Origin: [Clostridium] citroniae WAL-17108 | GTDB taxonomy: Bacteria > Bacillota > Clostridia > Lachnospirales > Lachnospiraceae | DNA length: 64,000 nt | Reading direction: 5' to 3' | Assembly: GCF_000233455.1 (NCBI RefSeq) | Contig: NZ_JH376423.1 | Coordinates: forward strand, 124,001-188,000 | Part shown: positions 42,012 to 52,021 of the stretch, piece by piece | Numbering within the stretch: the stretch's first letter is position 1 | Layout: every line of letters starts with the position of its first letter | Program-made: the position numbers and the translations under genes | The notes under the pieces: generated by a model | Seen by the model: only the letters and a program-made list of their open reading frames with translations | Told to the model about the DNA's origin: nothing | The model's database searches: none

Positions 42012-43799
42012 GTGAAGAAAATTCTGGATATGATGGAGCAGGAGCTGAAGCAGGCATTTGCAGCCTGCGGGTATGAGGAGAAATTCGCCAAGGTCGTATT
42101 ATCCAACCGCCCGGACCTGTGCGAGTACCAGTGTAACGGAGCCATGGCAGCTGCCAAGGCATATAAGAAGAAACCCATCGACATAGCTTCGGCTGTGGTG
42201 GAAAAGCTGACCGGAGAGGGCGGCCATCCTGTATTCAAGGAGGCGGTGGCTGTTATGCCCGGCTTTATCAATCTGAAGCTGTCGGAGCAGTTCCTGTCCG
42301 GCTATGTGAATGGAATGGCTGCCGGTGATAAACTGGGGCTGGAAGCGCCGGAACGCCCTGAGACCGTAATGGTGGATTACGGAGGGGCCAATGTGGCAAA
42401 GCCGCTTCATGTGGGCCATCTGAGGGCTGCCATTATCGGTGAGAGCATCAAACGCATGGGACGGTTCCTGGGCCATAAGATGATCGGTGATGTGCATCTG
42501 GGAGACTGGGGGCTGCAGATGGGGCTGATCATTGAGGAATTGAGGGACAGAAAACCGGAGCTGGTGTATTTTGACCAGACATACACAGGGGAATTCCCCT
42601 CCCAGGCTCCCTTTACCATCAGTGAATTGGAAGAGATTTATCCTGCGGCCAGCGCAAAGTCCAAGGAGGATGAGGCGTTTAAGGAAAGAGCCCATGAGGC
42701 GACCTTAAAGCTTCAGAAGGGATATCCGCCCTATAGGGCTATCTGGCAGCATATCATGGCTGTTTCAGTGGAGGACCTTAAAAAGAATTACTCCAACCTG
42801 AATGTGGAGTTTGACCTGTGGAAGGGCGAAAGTGATGCCGAGCCTTATATCGGGGATATGATCCAAATGCTCATTGACAAGGGACTGGCCTATGAGAGCC
42901 AGGGGGCCCTGGTGGTGGATGTGGCTGAGGAGAGCGATTCCAAGGAGATCCCCCCCTGTCTGATCCGCAAGTCGGACGGAGCATCCCTGTACGCCACCTC
43001 AGACCTGGCTACCATTGTGGAACGGGAGCAGGATTTCCATCCGGACCGGTATATCTATGTGGTGGATAAGCGTCAGGGCATGCACTTTGAGCAGGTATTC
43101 AGGGTGGCAAAGAAAGCCGGGATCGTGGCTCAGGATACGCCCATGATATTCCTTGGATTTGGCACCATGAACGGCAAGGATGGAAAGCCGTTTAAGACAC
43201 GGGAAGGCGGAGTCATGCGCCTGGAGAAGCTGATCGATGAGATCGATGACGCTGTGTATGCCAGGATCATGGAGAACAGGACCGTGTCCCGGGAGGAAGC
43301 CAGGACGACCTCTAAGATCGTGGGTCTGGCTGCCTTAAAGTATGGGGATCTGTCCAACCAGGCGGGCAAGGATTATGTGTTTGATACGGAGCGGTTTACT
43401 TCCTTTGAGGGGAATACAGGACCTTATATTCTGTACACCATTGTACGTATCAAGTCCATTCTTTCCAAGTACAGGGACAATGGCGGCTCAGTCAGTGAGC
43501 AAGCGCTGGAAAAGCATATTCTTCCTCCGTGCGGAGAGTCGGAAAAGGCCCTGATGCTTATGCTGTCCAAATACAACGAGGTGCTGGAAAACAGCTTTGC
43601 AGAGACAGCGCCCCACAAAATCTGTCAGTACATCTACGAGCTGGCAAATGCGTTTAACAGCTTTTATCACGATACCAAGATCCTGTCAGAGGAGGATGAG
43701 GCCAGGAAGGACAGCTATATCGGCCTGATCACCCTCACCAAACGGGTACTGGAAACCTGCATCGGACTGCTGGGAATTGAGGCGCCGGACCGTATGTAG
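42012..43799 (+). CDS. argS: Arginyl-tRNA synthetase
   Basis: Class I aminoacyl-tRNA synthetase charging tRNA-Arg. The N-terminal Add-1 domain spans about 1-115; the HIGH motif is 'HVGHLRAAIIGES' and the DALR anticodon-binding domain forms the C-terminus ending in 'LLGIEAPDRM'. As usual for ArgS, no canonical KMSK is seen. The 595 residues are full length. The start is GTG 42012 after AAAGGAG. Confidence 0.97.
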   Translation: MKKILDMMEQELKQAFAACGYEEKFAKVVLSNRPDLCEYQCNGAMAAAKAYKKKPIDIASAVVEKLTGEGGHPVFKEAVAVMPGFINLKLSEQFLSGYVNGMAAGDKLGLEAPERPETVMVDYGGANVAKPLHVGHLRAAIIGESIKRMGRFLGHKMIGDVHLGDWGLQMGLIIEELRDRKPELVYFDQTYTGEFPSQAPFTISELEEIYPAASAKSKEDEAFKERAHEATLKLQKGYPPYRAIWQHIMAVSVEDLKKNYSNLNVEFDLWKGESDAEPYIGDMIQMLIDKGLAYESQGALVVDVAEESDSKEIPPCLIRKSDGASLYATSDLATIVEREQDFHPDRYIYVVDKRQGMHFEQVFRVAKKAGIVAQDTPMIFLGFGTMNGKDGKPFKTREGGVMRLEKLIDEIDDAVYARIMENRTVSREEARTTSKIVGLAALKYGDLSNQAGKDYVFDTERFTSFEGNTGPYILYTIVRIKSILSKYRDNGGSVSEQALEKHILPPCGESEKALMLMLSKYNEVLENSFAETAPHKICQYIYELANAFNSFYHDTKILSEEDEARKDSYIGLITLTKRVLETCIGLLGIEAPDRM

Positions 43800-43827
43800 A
43801 TGACCGCCGAAAGGGAGCATCAGTCCA

Positions 43828-46800
43828 ATGAAGATTATCAGGATGAACGCCAGCAGCTTCTGGAAAGGAGAGGCTGGTGTAAAAGGCCTGGTGGAAGACC
43901 AGGGCAAGACATATAATGTAACTTTATATCTGGGGAGTGGCCGTGTGAAGGATTACTCTTGCTCCTGTGCAAAGGGCAATTCTTATAAGGGCATGTGTGC
44001 CCATGGGGAGGCCCTTTTTGCATATTATAGGCAGCAGAAGGAGGAGGGTTCAAAGCCTCCTGTCCACACCTCCAACCAGGCGCATACCATGATCCGTGAG
44101 TACACCAACCGGGAAGTGGCGCAGATCCTGGCAGAGGATGAGGTGGGCCGCGTAAGGCTGGTACCCGTTCTTGTGATAAGCGCAAGGGATATCCGTCTGG
44201 AATTTAAGGCCGGCATCACCCGGTTTTATGCCCTTCGGGATTTAAGCGCTTTCAGGGAAGCGGTGGAGAACGGCACGTACGTGGAGTATGGAAAGGATTT
44301 GGGATTCCACCACCAGAAATCCGCCTTTGAAAAGGAGAGCCAAAGCCTTTTGTCCCTTCTCCTGGGAGTGACGGAGAACCAGAAGGCGGTCCGTGATATC
44401 GGCCTGAGCCGTATGAACAGGGACCGCTTTTTTTCCATGGTCATGGGGCAGGAACTGGAAGTACAGATCCCGGGCGGGATCAAGGTGAAGATGGATGTGC
44501 TGGACGCGGACCCGGTCATGGCCCTTAAAGTATCAAAATACGGGAGGGACGGCCTGAAGGTGGAGTTTCAGGGGGTGGCGGACGGAAGGGACCAAAGGCC
44601 ATGCCGTATGATCGCATGTCTGAAAGGCGAGCGTCATCTTTATGTGGTGTCAGGGCATGGGATATACTGCTGCAGCGAGGCGTTTACCACCAGCATGGAA
44701 CCGTTTTTGGAACAGATTGAGAAGGAAGGGGAGAGGAGCGTTCTCATCGGGAATAAGGATATCCCTCTTTTCTATGAACGGGTGATCAGGAATATAAGCC
44801 CTTACAGCCGTCTTCTGCTGGAGGATGTGGATTTTAACGACTATGAGCCTGAACCGCTGAGGGCCGCCTTCCGTTTTGACACCGGGGAACATGGTGAACT
44901 TCTCCTGGAACCCAGCCTGTCTTATGGGGAGTATACCTTCCATCCTCTGGAGGACGAGAACCTGCCCAAGACCATATGCAGGGACGTGCCCGGAGAGTGC
45001 AGGGTCAGCCGTCTGATCCAGAAGTATTTTAAATATAAGGATCCGGAAGGCATGAAGCTGGTGATCAGGGATGACGAGGATGCGGTTTACCGGCTTCTGG
45101 AATCAGGTATGGAAGAGTTCCGCCTGATGGGGGAGGTTTACATCTCCGAAAGCCTGAGGGAGTGGAAGATACTTCCTTCCCCCAAGGTGAGTGTGGGCGT
45201 GGGCGTGTCCTCCGGGTGGCTGGAGCTGTCCGTGGACATGGGAGACTTAAAGGGCGAGGAATTATCCAGGATCCTGGCGGCCTACAGCCAGAAGAAGAAA
45301 TACTACAGGCTTAAAAGCGGCCAGTTCCTGAGGCTGGGGGACGGCGGTCTTTTTACAGTCAGCCAGATGGCAGCGGACCTGGGGCTCAGCAAAAAGGAGC
45401 TGCAAAAGGGAACCTTCAGGCTACCCGCATACAGGGCCCTGTACCTGGACCATCTGCTAAAGGAAAGTCCCGGGGTTGCCTATTACCGTGACCAGCTGTT
45501 AAAAGCCATGGTCAGGGGGATCAAGTCCGTGGAGGACAGCGACTACCCGGTGCCCAAAGCCCAGCGCGGGGTCCTCAGGGAGTATCAGCGGGTTGGATAT
45601 TGCTGGCTTAAGACATTGGACAGCTATGGCTTTGGCGGGATCCTGGCGGATGACATGGGCCTGGGCAAAACCCTTCAGATCATCACCCTTTTGGAGGACG
45701 CATACGAAGGGGGAGAGCAGCAGCCCTCCCTGATCGTGTGCCCGGCTTCCCTGGTCTATAACTGGGAGCATGAGATCGGCAAATTCGCGCCGGAGCTTAA
45801 GGTCCTTTCCATTGTGGGAAACGGGCCTGAAAGGGAGGAGAAGCTTAAGGCGGTCAGCCGGTCCCGGGACCGCTTCAATGTCCTTGTCACTTCCTACGAT
45901 CTTTTAAAGCGGGATATGGCCTGTTATCAGGAGATACGGTTCAGGTACCAGGTCATAGATGAAGCGCAGTATATAAAGAACGCCGCCACCCAAAGTGCCA
46001 AGGCGGTAAAGTCCATTGATGTAAAGACCCGCTTTGCGCTGACAGGGACTCCGGTGGAGAACCGTCTCAGCGAACTCTGGAGCATTTTTGACTACCTGAT
46101 GCCGGGATTCCTTTTTGGAAGCCAGTATTTTAAGAAAGAGTATGAAACCCCTATTGTAAAGGAGGGGGATGAGGATGCCCTGCTGCGGCTCAGACGCATC
46201 ATCGGCCCGTTCGTGTTAAGAAGGGTAAAGCGGGATGTGCTTAAGGAACTGCCGGAAAAACTGGAGCAGGTAGTGTACTCAAACTTTGAGGACGAGCAGA
46301 AAAAGCTGTACACTGCCAATGCGGTGCAGCTGAAGGAAAAACTGGAGTCAGGGGGATTTGCCCAGGCCGGGGAGGGCAAACTCCAGATACTGGCCGAACT
46401 CATGCGCCTGCGTCAGATCTGCTGCGATCCCAGGCTGTGTTATGAGAACTACAGAAACGGATCGGCCAAGCTTGAGACATGTATGGATCTCATACGCAGA
46501 GGTGTTTCCGGGGAGCATAAGATCCTTTTGTTCTCACAGTTCACCTCCATGCTGGAACTGGTCGAGGCACGGCTTTTAAAAGAAGACATCAAGTGCCATA
46601 AACTGACCGGCTCCACCTCCAAGGAGGACCGCATCCGCATGGTAGGAGAGTTCCAGCGGGATGATGTGCCCGTGTTCCTGATCAGCCTGAAGGCTGGCGG
46701 CACGGGGCTTAACCTGACAGCGGCCGACATTGTGATCCACTATGACCCCTGGTGGAATGTGGCGGCCCAGAACCAGGCCACGGACAGGACCCACAGGATC

Positions 46801-46986
46801 GGCCAGGAAAAACAGGTTACGGTCTATAAACTGATTACCAGAAATACCATAGAAGAGAACATCTTAAAACTTCAGGAATCCAAACAGTACCTGGCCGATC
46901 AGATCGTCACAGAGGGAACGGTGAGTTTTGGAAGCCTGACAAGGGAAGATATTCTGAACATAGTGACCCAGGAGGTAGAAGAATGA
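43828..46986 (+). CDS. SNF2-family helicase with SWIM zinc finger
   Basis: A 1052-residue Swi2/Snf2 ATPase. Near the N-terminus (about 48-70) is a SWIM-like finger 'CSCAKGNSYKGMCAHGEAL' (CxC...CxH). A long middle region (SNF2-associated) precedes the motor: motif I 'ILADDMGLGKTLQ', 'LIVCPASLVYNW', motif II 'DEAQYI', 'ALTGTPVENRL', then the C-terminal RecA lobe with 'LLFSQFTSMLELVE', 'SLKAGGTGLNLTAAD' and 'ATDRTHRIGQEKQVTVYKL'. Translocates on duplex DNA to remodel protein-DNA complexes; its bacterial target is unknown. It overlaps the next gene by four bases (ATGA). Confidence 0.93.
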   Translation: MKIIRMNASSFWKGEAGVKGLVEDQGKTYNVTLYLGSGRVKDYSCSCAKGNSYKGMCAHGEALFAYYRQQKEEGSKPPVHTSNQAHTMIREYTNREVAQILAEDEVGRVRLVPVLVISARDIRLEFKAGITRFYALRDLSAFREAVENGTYVEYGKDLGFHHQKSAFEKESQSLLSLLLGVTENQKAVRDIGLSRMNRDRFFSMVMGQELEVQIPGGIKVKMDVLDADPVMALKVSKYGRDGLKVEFQGVADGRDQRPCRMIACLKGERHLYVVSGHGIYCCSEAFTTSMEPFLEQIEKEGERSVLIGNKDIPLFYERVIRNISPYSRLLLEDVDFNDYEPEPLRAAFRFDTGEHGELLLEPSLSYGEYTFHPLEDENLPKTICRDVPGECRVSRLIQKYFKYKDPEGMKLVIRDDEDAVYRLLESGMEEFRLMGEVYISESLREWKILPSPKVSVGVGVSSGWLELSVDMGDLKGEELSRILAAYSQKKKYYRLKSGQFLRLGDGGLFTVSQMAADLGLSKKELQKGTFRLPAYRALYLDHLLKESPGVAYYRDQLLKAMVRGIKSVEDSDYPVPKAQRGVLREYQRVGYCWLKTLDSYGFGGILADDMGLGKTLQIITLLEDAYEGGEQQPSLIVCPASLVYNWEHEIGKFAPELKVLSIVGNGPEREEKLKAVSRSRDRFNVLVTSYDLLKRDMACYQEIRFRYQVIDEAQYIKNAATQSAKAVKSIDVKTRFALTGTPVENRLSELWSIFDYLMPGFLFGSQYFKKEYETPIVKEGDEDALLRLRRIIGPFVLRRVKRDVLKELPEKLEQVVYSNFEDEQKKLYTANAVQLKEKLESGGFAQAGEGKLQILAELMRLRQICCDPRLCYENYRNGSAKLETCMDLIRRGVSGEHKILLFSQFTSMLELVEARLLKEDIKCHKLTGSTSKEDRIRMVGEFQRDDVPVFLISLKAGGTGLNLTAADIVIHYDPWWNVAAQNQATDRTHRIGQEKQVTVYKLITRNTIEENILKLQESKQYLADQIVTEGTVSFGSLTREDILNIVTQEVEE

Positions 46987-47609
46987 AAGTATTAATGTTA
47001 AACGGAAGCCCTCATGAAAAGGGATGTACCTACACTGCATTGACGGAAGTGGCCAAAGAGCTGAACAAAGCCGGGATTGAGACGGAGATCCTGCACGTGG
47101 GCGGGGATGATGTACGCGGCTGCATGGGATGCGGGGCCTGCGTTAAGCTGGGCAGATGCATTTACAACAACGACAAGGTCAATGAGGCGGTGGAGAAGCT
47201 GAAGGGATCCGATGGCCTGGTGGTGGGCTCGCCGGTCCATTACGCATCCGCGGGCGGTGCCATCACTTCATTCTTAGACAGGTTCTTTTATTCAGGCAGC
47301 GCTTACGCTGTGCATAAGCCCGGGGCAGCGGTTGCCTCCGCCCGCCGGGCAGGCACCACGGCCACCCTGGACCAGCTGAATAAATATTTCATGATCTCCC
47401 AGATGCCGGTGGTATCCTCCCAGTATTGGAACATGGTGCACGGAAGCTGCCCGGAGGATGTGAAAAAGGACGAGGAGGGGATGCAGATTATGCGTGTCCT
47501 GGGCCGTAACATGGCCTGGCTGCTCCAGTCCATAGAGGCAGGTAAAAAGGCGGGGATATCATGTCCCCAGCCGGAGACTGAGAAAAAGAGAACGAATTTT
47601 ATACGGTAA
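46983..47609 (+). CDS. Flavodoxin-like NAD(P)H:FMN reductase family protein
   Basis: A 208-residue flavoprotein of the NADPH-dependent FMN reductase / iron-sulfur flavoprotein type. It begins 'MKVLMLNGSPHEKGCTYTAL' (FMN phosphate loop) and has 'GCMGCGACVKLGRCIYNND', Cys residues spaced like the 4Fe-4S site of Isf proteins, then 'GLVVGSPVHYASAGGAITSFLDRFF' (in part). The start ATG overlaps the helicase stop and follows GGAGG, so it is translationally coupled. Role in stress or electron transfer is unspecific. Confidence 0.88.
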   Translation: MKVLMLNGSPHEKGCTYTALTEVAKELNKAGIETEILHVGGDDVRGCMGCGACVKLGRCIYNNDKVNEAVEKLKGSDGLVVGSPVHYASAGGAITSFLDRFFYSGSAYAVHKPGAAVASARRAGTTATLDQLNKYFMISQMPVVSSQYWNMVHGSCPEDVKKDEEGMQIMRVLGRNMAWLLQSIEAGKKAGISCPQPETEKKRTNFIR

Positions 47610-47619
47610 AACCATAGGG

Positions 47620-47653
47620 ATCCCGGCGTCTGCTTCAAGGCGCCGGGATTTTT
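47620..47653 (+). terminator. Intrinsic terminator after the flavoprotein gene
   Basis: A perfect 9-bp stem ATCCCGGCG / CGCCGGGAT (47620-47628 with 47641-47649) is followed by TTTT. Confidence 0.9.
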
Positions 47654-47666
47654 GCGAAAAAGGCCC

Positions 47667-47718
47667 TTGATTTTTATTCTCCGCAGAGTTATACTATGCA
47701 AATAATTAGCTAACTAAT
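47667..47718 (+). promoter_or_regulatory. Promoter and candidate MarR operator
   Basis: TTGATT (47667-47672) and TATACT (47690-47695) are 17 bp apart. An inverted repeat ATTAG-N4-CTAAT (47705-47718) covers the predicted start site, the usual place for a MarR-type repressor to bind its own operon. Confidence 0.6.
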
Positions 47719-47788
47719 GATAAACCAGCTAATAGTAAACCAGCTAATAGTAAACCGGTTAATGATAAACCGGCTAATAGCAAATCGG
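47714..47788. repeat. Five tandem 15-bp repeats upstream of marR
   Basis: Units start at 47714, 47729, 47744, 47759 and 47774, with consensus CTAATAGTAAACCGG. Each contains the CTAAT half-site also found in the inverted repeat at the promoter. They lie in the 5' leader of the MarR-exporter operon. Confidence 0.85.
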
Positions 47789-47831
47789 AGGATGATCGGC
47801 CAGGTAACCACCTGACGGAGGAGGAAGGAAG

Positions 47832-48308
47832 ATGGAAAGACCAACATACAGGGAGCCCTTTGATTCACCGGAGCACCGGCTCATTGAAAAGTATATACGG
47901 GTGACCAGGCTGCACCGGAGCATGGTGGAACACCAGCTGGAGGGAACCGGTGTCTACCGCAGCCAGCATCAGATACTGATGTACGTGTCGAGGAATCCCA
48001 ATGTATCCCAGAAGGAGCTGGCCGGAATGTACGGAGTATCCGGCGCCACCATAGCGGTTTCCCTTAAGAAGCTGGAAAGAGGAGGCTATATCAGCCGCCT
48101 GGTGGACCAGAATGACAACCGGTGTAACCAGATATGCATCACTGAAAAGGGAAAACGGGTGGTGGAGGACAGCGTTTCCATTTTCCGGCGCATGGAACTT
48201 TCCATGTTTGAGGGATTTTCCGAGAATGACAGGAAGGTGCTGGGGGAACTGCTGGACCGGATCTATGAGAATTTACAGCATATACCAGATGAAAGAGAGG
48301 ACAATTAA
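47832..48308 (+). CDS. MarR-family transcriptional regulator
   Basis: A 158-residue winged-helix regulator. The DNA-binding core is 'NVSQKELAGMYGVSGATIAVSLKKLERGGYISRLVDQNDNR' (shown partly), about residues 56-97, with the wing at 'DQNDNRCNQICITEKGK'. It is immediately followed by two exporter genes, so it probably represses this operon and is released by a transported compound, as for many MarR-exporter pairs. Confidence 0.92.
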   Translation: MERPTYREPFDSPEHRLIEKYIRVTRLHRSMVEHQLEGTGVYRSQHQILMYVSRNPNVSQKELAGMYGVSGATIAVSLKKLERGGYISRLVDQNDNRCNQICITEKGKRVVEDSVSIFRRMELSMFEGFSENDRKVLGELLDRIYENLQHIPDEREDN

Positions 48309-50057
48309 GTGAAGCGGTATAAAAAATATATGCGGCCCTATCTCAGCGCTTTTATCATAGGGCCTCTTCTGATGCTGACAGAAGTATTTGGCGAGATCAT
48401 GCTGCCAAAACTCATGTCAATGATCATCAACCACGGCGTGGCTGACAGGAATCTCCCGTATATCCTGTCCATGGGGGCCGTGATGGTACTCACCACCTTT
48501 GTGATGGCCGCGGGAGGGATCGGAGGGGCTTACTTTTCAGCCAAGGCATCCATCTGCTTTACAAGTGACCTGAGAGATGACCTGTTTGCAAAGGTACAGG
48601 AATTTTCCTTTAAGAACATAGACAGCTATTCCACAGGTTCCCTTGTCACCAGGCTGACCAATGACATACAGCAGATACAGAACGTGGTCATGATGGGCCT
48701 GCGTCTCATGCTCAGGGCCCCCGGAATGTTTGTGGGCGCCCTGATTATGGCGTTTATCATGAATGCAAGGCTGGCCGTGGTCATCCTGGTGGTGATCCCC
48801 CTCCTTACACTGACCATAGCGCTGATCCTCAGGACTGCATTTCCAAGGTTCACCGTTATGCAGAAGAAACTGGACCGGTTAAATTCCGGCATCCAGGAAG
48901 CCCTGACCAATGTGCGCGTGATCAAATCCTTTGTGCGGGAGGATTTTGAATATAACAAATTTAAGGAAATGAACCAGGACCTGAAGGAGAGCAGCTTAAG
49001 CGCCATGAAGATCGTGATCGCCACCATGCCCGTGATGATGCTGGCCATGAACATCACAACCCTGGCAGTGGTGTGGTACGGGGGCAATATCATCATTGCG
49101 GGAGACATGCCGGTGGGGGACCTGACTGCCTTTACCACGTATATTGTGCAGATCCTCATGTCCCTCATGATGCTGTCCATGGTCTTTTTACAGAGTTCCA
49201 GGGCCATGGCATCGGTTAAGCGTGTAAGCGAGGTGATGGACACCAGGATCGACCTGACAGATGAGCAGGCTTCCAGAAAGGACCTGGTGGTCGCAGAGGG
49301 ACGGGTGGAATTCAGACATGTGGACTTCAGCTATTCGGACAATGAGAAGGAGCTGGTGCTGGAGGATGTAAGCTTTACCGTTGAACCGGGTCAGACCCTT
49401 GGGATCATCGGGTCCACGGGCAGCGGAAAGACCACCCTGGTCCAGATGATACCCCGCCTCTATGACGCCACCAGGGGACAAGTGCTGGTGGACGGCGTGG
49501 ATGTAAGGGAGTATTCCCTGCGGAACCTCAGGGAGGGCGTGGGCATGGTCCTTCAGAAGAATGTCCTGTTCTCCGGCACCATTGAGGAGAATCTGCGCTG
49601 GGGCAGTGAGGACGCCACCAGGGAGGAGATCAGGGCCATGGCCCAAAGCGCCCAGGCCGATGGATTTGTCACATCCTTTACCCATGGATATGACACGGAT
49701 ATGGGACAGGGAGGCGTCAATGTCTCAGGCGGGCAGAAACAGCGCCTGTGCATTGCAAGGGCGCTGTTAAAGCGGCCTAGGATCCTAATACTGGATGACA
49801 GCACCAGTGCCGTTGACACGGCCACAGAGGCTAAGATCAGGGAATGTTTCCGGACCACCCTTAAGGATACCACAAAGATCATCATTGCACAGCGCATTGG
49901 CTCCGTGGAGGAATCCGACCTGATCCTGGTGTTGGATGACGGGCGGATCATTGGCCAGGGTAGCCATAAGGACCTGCTGGAACACTGCGAAGCTTACCAG
50001 GAGATCTACTATTCCCAGAGAGACCGGGAAAAGACACAGGAGGTGAGCGCATCATGA
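48309..50057 (+). CDS. Heterodimeric ABC exporter, subunit with degenerate site
   Basis: A 582-residue type IV exporter half: six transmembrane helices (residues 10-300) and a nucleotide-binding domain with Walker A 'GSTGSGKTT', signature 'VSGGQKQ', Walker B 'ILILDDSTSAVD' and 'IIIAQRIGSV'. The catalytic Glu is Asp and the switch His is Gln, so this subunit carries the degenerate ATP site, as in TM287 or BmrC. GTG 48309 follows the marR stop directly. It forms a pair with the next gene; such exporters pump drugs, lipids or peptides. Confidence 0.92.
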   Translation: MKRYKKYMRPYLSAFIIGPLLMLTEVFGEIMLPKLMSMIINHGVADRNLPYILSMGAVMVLTTFVMAAGGIGGAYFSAKASICFTSDLRDDLFAKVQEFSFKNIDSYSTGSLVTRLTNDIQQIQNVVMMGLRLMLRAPGMFVGALIMAFIMNARLAVVILVVIPLLTLTIALILRTAFPRFTVMQKKLDRLNSGIQEALTNVRVIKSFVREDFEYNKFKEMNQDLKESSLSAMKIVIATMPVMMLAMNITTLAVVWYGGNIIIAGDMPVGDLTAFTTYIVQILMSLMMLSMVFLQSSRAMASVKRVSEVMDTRIDLTDEQASRKDLVVAEGRVEFRHVDFSYSDNEKELVLEDVSFTVEPGQTLGIIGSTGSGKTTLVQMIPRLYDATRGQVLVDGVDVREYSLRNLREGVGMVLQKNVLFSGTIEENLRWGSEDATREEIRAMAQSAQADGFVTSFTHGYDTDMGQGGVNVSGGQKQRLCIARALLKRPRILILDDSTSAVDTATEAKIRECFRTTLKDTTKIIIAQRIGSVEESDLILVLDDGRIIGQGSHKDLLEHCEAYQEIYYSQRDREKTQEVSAS

Positions 50058-51934
50058 ATCAACAGCATAAAATCGAAAGCCTGAAACGGCGCTATGGGCG
50101 CACTCCCTCCTCCGGTCCGGCAAAGGGGCCTATGGGGGGCCACGGGCCAGGAGCCAGGATGGCGGCCGTGGGCAAGGGAATGCCAAAGAACAGCCGGCAG
50201 ACCATCAGGCGTCTGATGCATTATCTGAATGAGGACAAGGCCAAGATGACCCTTGCTTTTGCCTGTGTCATTGTAAATACCGTGGCCACCCTGGCGGGCT
50301 CCTATATGTTGAGGCCCATCATCAATACATTTATCGCACCGCCTGACGGAAGCCCGGGGAATGCCGCAGGGCTTGCAAAGGCGCTGGTCATGCTGGCGCT
50401 GGTATTCATAGTGGGCGTGATCGCCAACTATGCCCAGGCAAAGGTTATGCTGACCGTGGCCCAGAACGCACTGCAGAAGATCCGCAATGAACTGTTTGGG
50501 AACTTGCAGAGACTGCCGGTGCGCTTTTACGACACCAATTCCAACGGCGACCTTATGAGCCGTTTCACCAATGATGTGGACACCATAGGGCAGATGCTGA
50601 GCAGCACGCTGGTGCAGCTGTTCTCCGGTGCGCTGAGCATCATAGGAACCCTGGCCCTGATGCTGTACACCAATTTGATCCTGACCGCTGTCACCGTGCT
50701 TATGATACCTATTATGATGAAGGCAGGAGGAGCGGTGGCAGGAAGGAGCCAGAAGTATTTTACCGCCCAGCAGGCATCCCTGGGAGCTGTGAACGGATAT
50801 ATAGAGGAGACGGTTACAGGGCAGAAGGTGGTCAAGGTATTCTGCCATGAGGATGCGGCTAAAGAGGAATTTAAAATACTGAACCAGGACCTGAGGAACA
50901 ACCAGATCCGGGCCCAGTTTTTCGGGGGCATCATGGGGCCGGTCATGGGAAACTTAAGCCAGATCAATTATTCCCTGACAGCCTGTATCGGCGGCCTGCT
51001 GTGTGTGCTCAGGGGATTTGATGTGGGAGGCCTTACCGTGTTCCTGAACTTTTCACGTCAGTTCTCCAGGCCTATCAACGAGATTTCCATGCAGGTGAGC
51101 AATGTATTCTCCGCCCTTGCGGGAGCGGAACGTGTCTTTGCCGTGATGGATGAGGAGCCGGAACCGGCAGATGACCAGGATGCGGTGACCCTGCATCCAA
51201 TGGTAGGCCACGTGATCCTGGACCATGTCACATTCGGATACGACCCGGATAAGACCATATTAAAGGATATAAGCCTGTACGCCAAACCGGGCCAGAAGAT
51301 CGCCTTTGTGGGGTCCACGGGAGCGGGGAAGACCACCATAACCAATCTTCTGAACCGCTTCTACGATATACAGTCAGGCGTCATCACCATTGACGGGGTG
51401 GACATACGCCGCATGAACCGGGACGGCCTGAGACAGAATATCGCTATGGTGCTTCAGGATACCCATCTGTTTACAGGCACGGTGATGGAAAATATCCGGT
51501 ACGGAAGGCTGGACGCAACAGATGATGAGGTGATACAGGCGGCCAGGACCGCCTCGGCCCACTCCTTTATCATGCGCCTTCCCCATGGATATGATACCAT
51601 GCTGGAGGGGGACGGAGCCAACTTAAGCCAGGGGCAGAGACAGCTCCTTAATATTGCGAGGGCAGCCATTTCCAAAGCTCCGGTGCTGATCCTGGACGAG
51701 GCCACCAGCTCCGTGGATACCAGGACTGAGAAACACATTGAACACGGCATGGACCGGCTCATGGCGGACCGCACCACGTTTGTCATAGCCCACCGTCTTT
51801 CCACGGTCAGGAACGCCAATGCCATCATGGTCCTGGAACAGGGGGAGATTATTGAAAGAGGAGATCATGAGGAACTTCTGGCTCTCAAAGGAAGATACTA
51901 CGAATTGTATACGGGTATGAAAGAACTGGATTAA
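50054..51934 (+). CDS. Heterodimeric ABC exporter, catalytic subunit
   Basis: Partner exporter half of 626 residues with an extra basic, Gly-rich N-terminal tail of about 45 residues. The nucleotide-binding domain has Walker A 'GSTGAGKTT', signature 'LSQGQRQ', canonical Walker B 'VLILDEATSSVD' and 'VIAHRLSTV', so the hydrolytic Glu and His are intact. The start overlaps the upstream stop by four bases (ATGA), typical of obligate heterodimers. Substrate unknown. Confidence 0.93.
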   Translation: MNQQHKIESLKRRYGRTPSSGPAKGPMGGHGPGARMAAVGKGMPKNSRQTIRRLMHYLNEDKAKMTLAFACVIVNTVATLAGSYMLRPIINTFIAPPDGSPGNAAGLAKALVMLALVFIVGVIANYAQAKVMLTVAQNALQKIRNELFGNLQRLPVRFYDTNSNGDLMSRFTNDVDTIGQMLSSTLVQLFSGALSIIGTLALMLYTNLILTAVTVLMIPIMMKAGGAVAGRSQKYFTAQQASLGAVNGYIEETVTGQKVVKVFCHEDAAKEEFKILNQDLRNNQIRAQFFGGIMGPVMGNLSQINYSLTACIGGLLCVLRGFDVGGLTVFLNFSRQFSRPINEISMQVSNVFSALAGAERVFAVMDEEPEPADDQDAVTLHPMVGHVILDHVTFGYDPDKTILKDISLYAKPGQKIAFVGSTGAGKTTITNLLNRFYDIQSGVITIDGVDIRRMNRDGLRQNIAMVLQDTHLFTGTVMENIRYGRLDATDDEVIQAARTASAHSFIMRLPHGYDTMLEGDGANLSQGQRQLLNIARAAISKAPVLILDEATSSVDTRTEKHIEHGMDRLMADRTTFVIAHRLSTVRNANAIMVLEQGEIIERGDHEELLALKGRYYELYTGMKELD

Positions 51935-51983
51935 TTGCCACGAAATTAACATATAAATTAAAAAAATAACGATTAAATTCTGT

Positions 51984-52013
51984 ATTGTATACAATGTATA
52001 TTTATGCTATACT
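51984..52013 (+). promoter_or_regulatory. rnf promoter with perfect 12-bp palindrome
   Basis: A -10 TATACT (52008-52013) lies 17 bp after TTGTAT (51985-51990), a weak -35 buried in the perfect palindrome ATTGTATACAAT (51984-51995). Such TTGTATACAA sites are typical of GntR-family regulators (established knowledge); no GntR gene is in the window. Confidence 0.5.
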
Positions 52014-52021
52014 AAACTGGT

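Noticed and set aside
47714..47788. CRISPR-like array
   Set aside because: The repeats are contiguous 15-bp units without spacers.
47717..47818. Small ORF reading through the 15-bp repeats as a leader peptide
   Set aside because: It has no ribosome site and no amino acid bias that suits the MarR-exporter operon.
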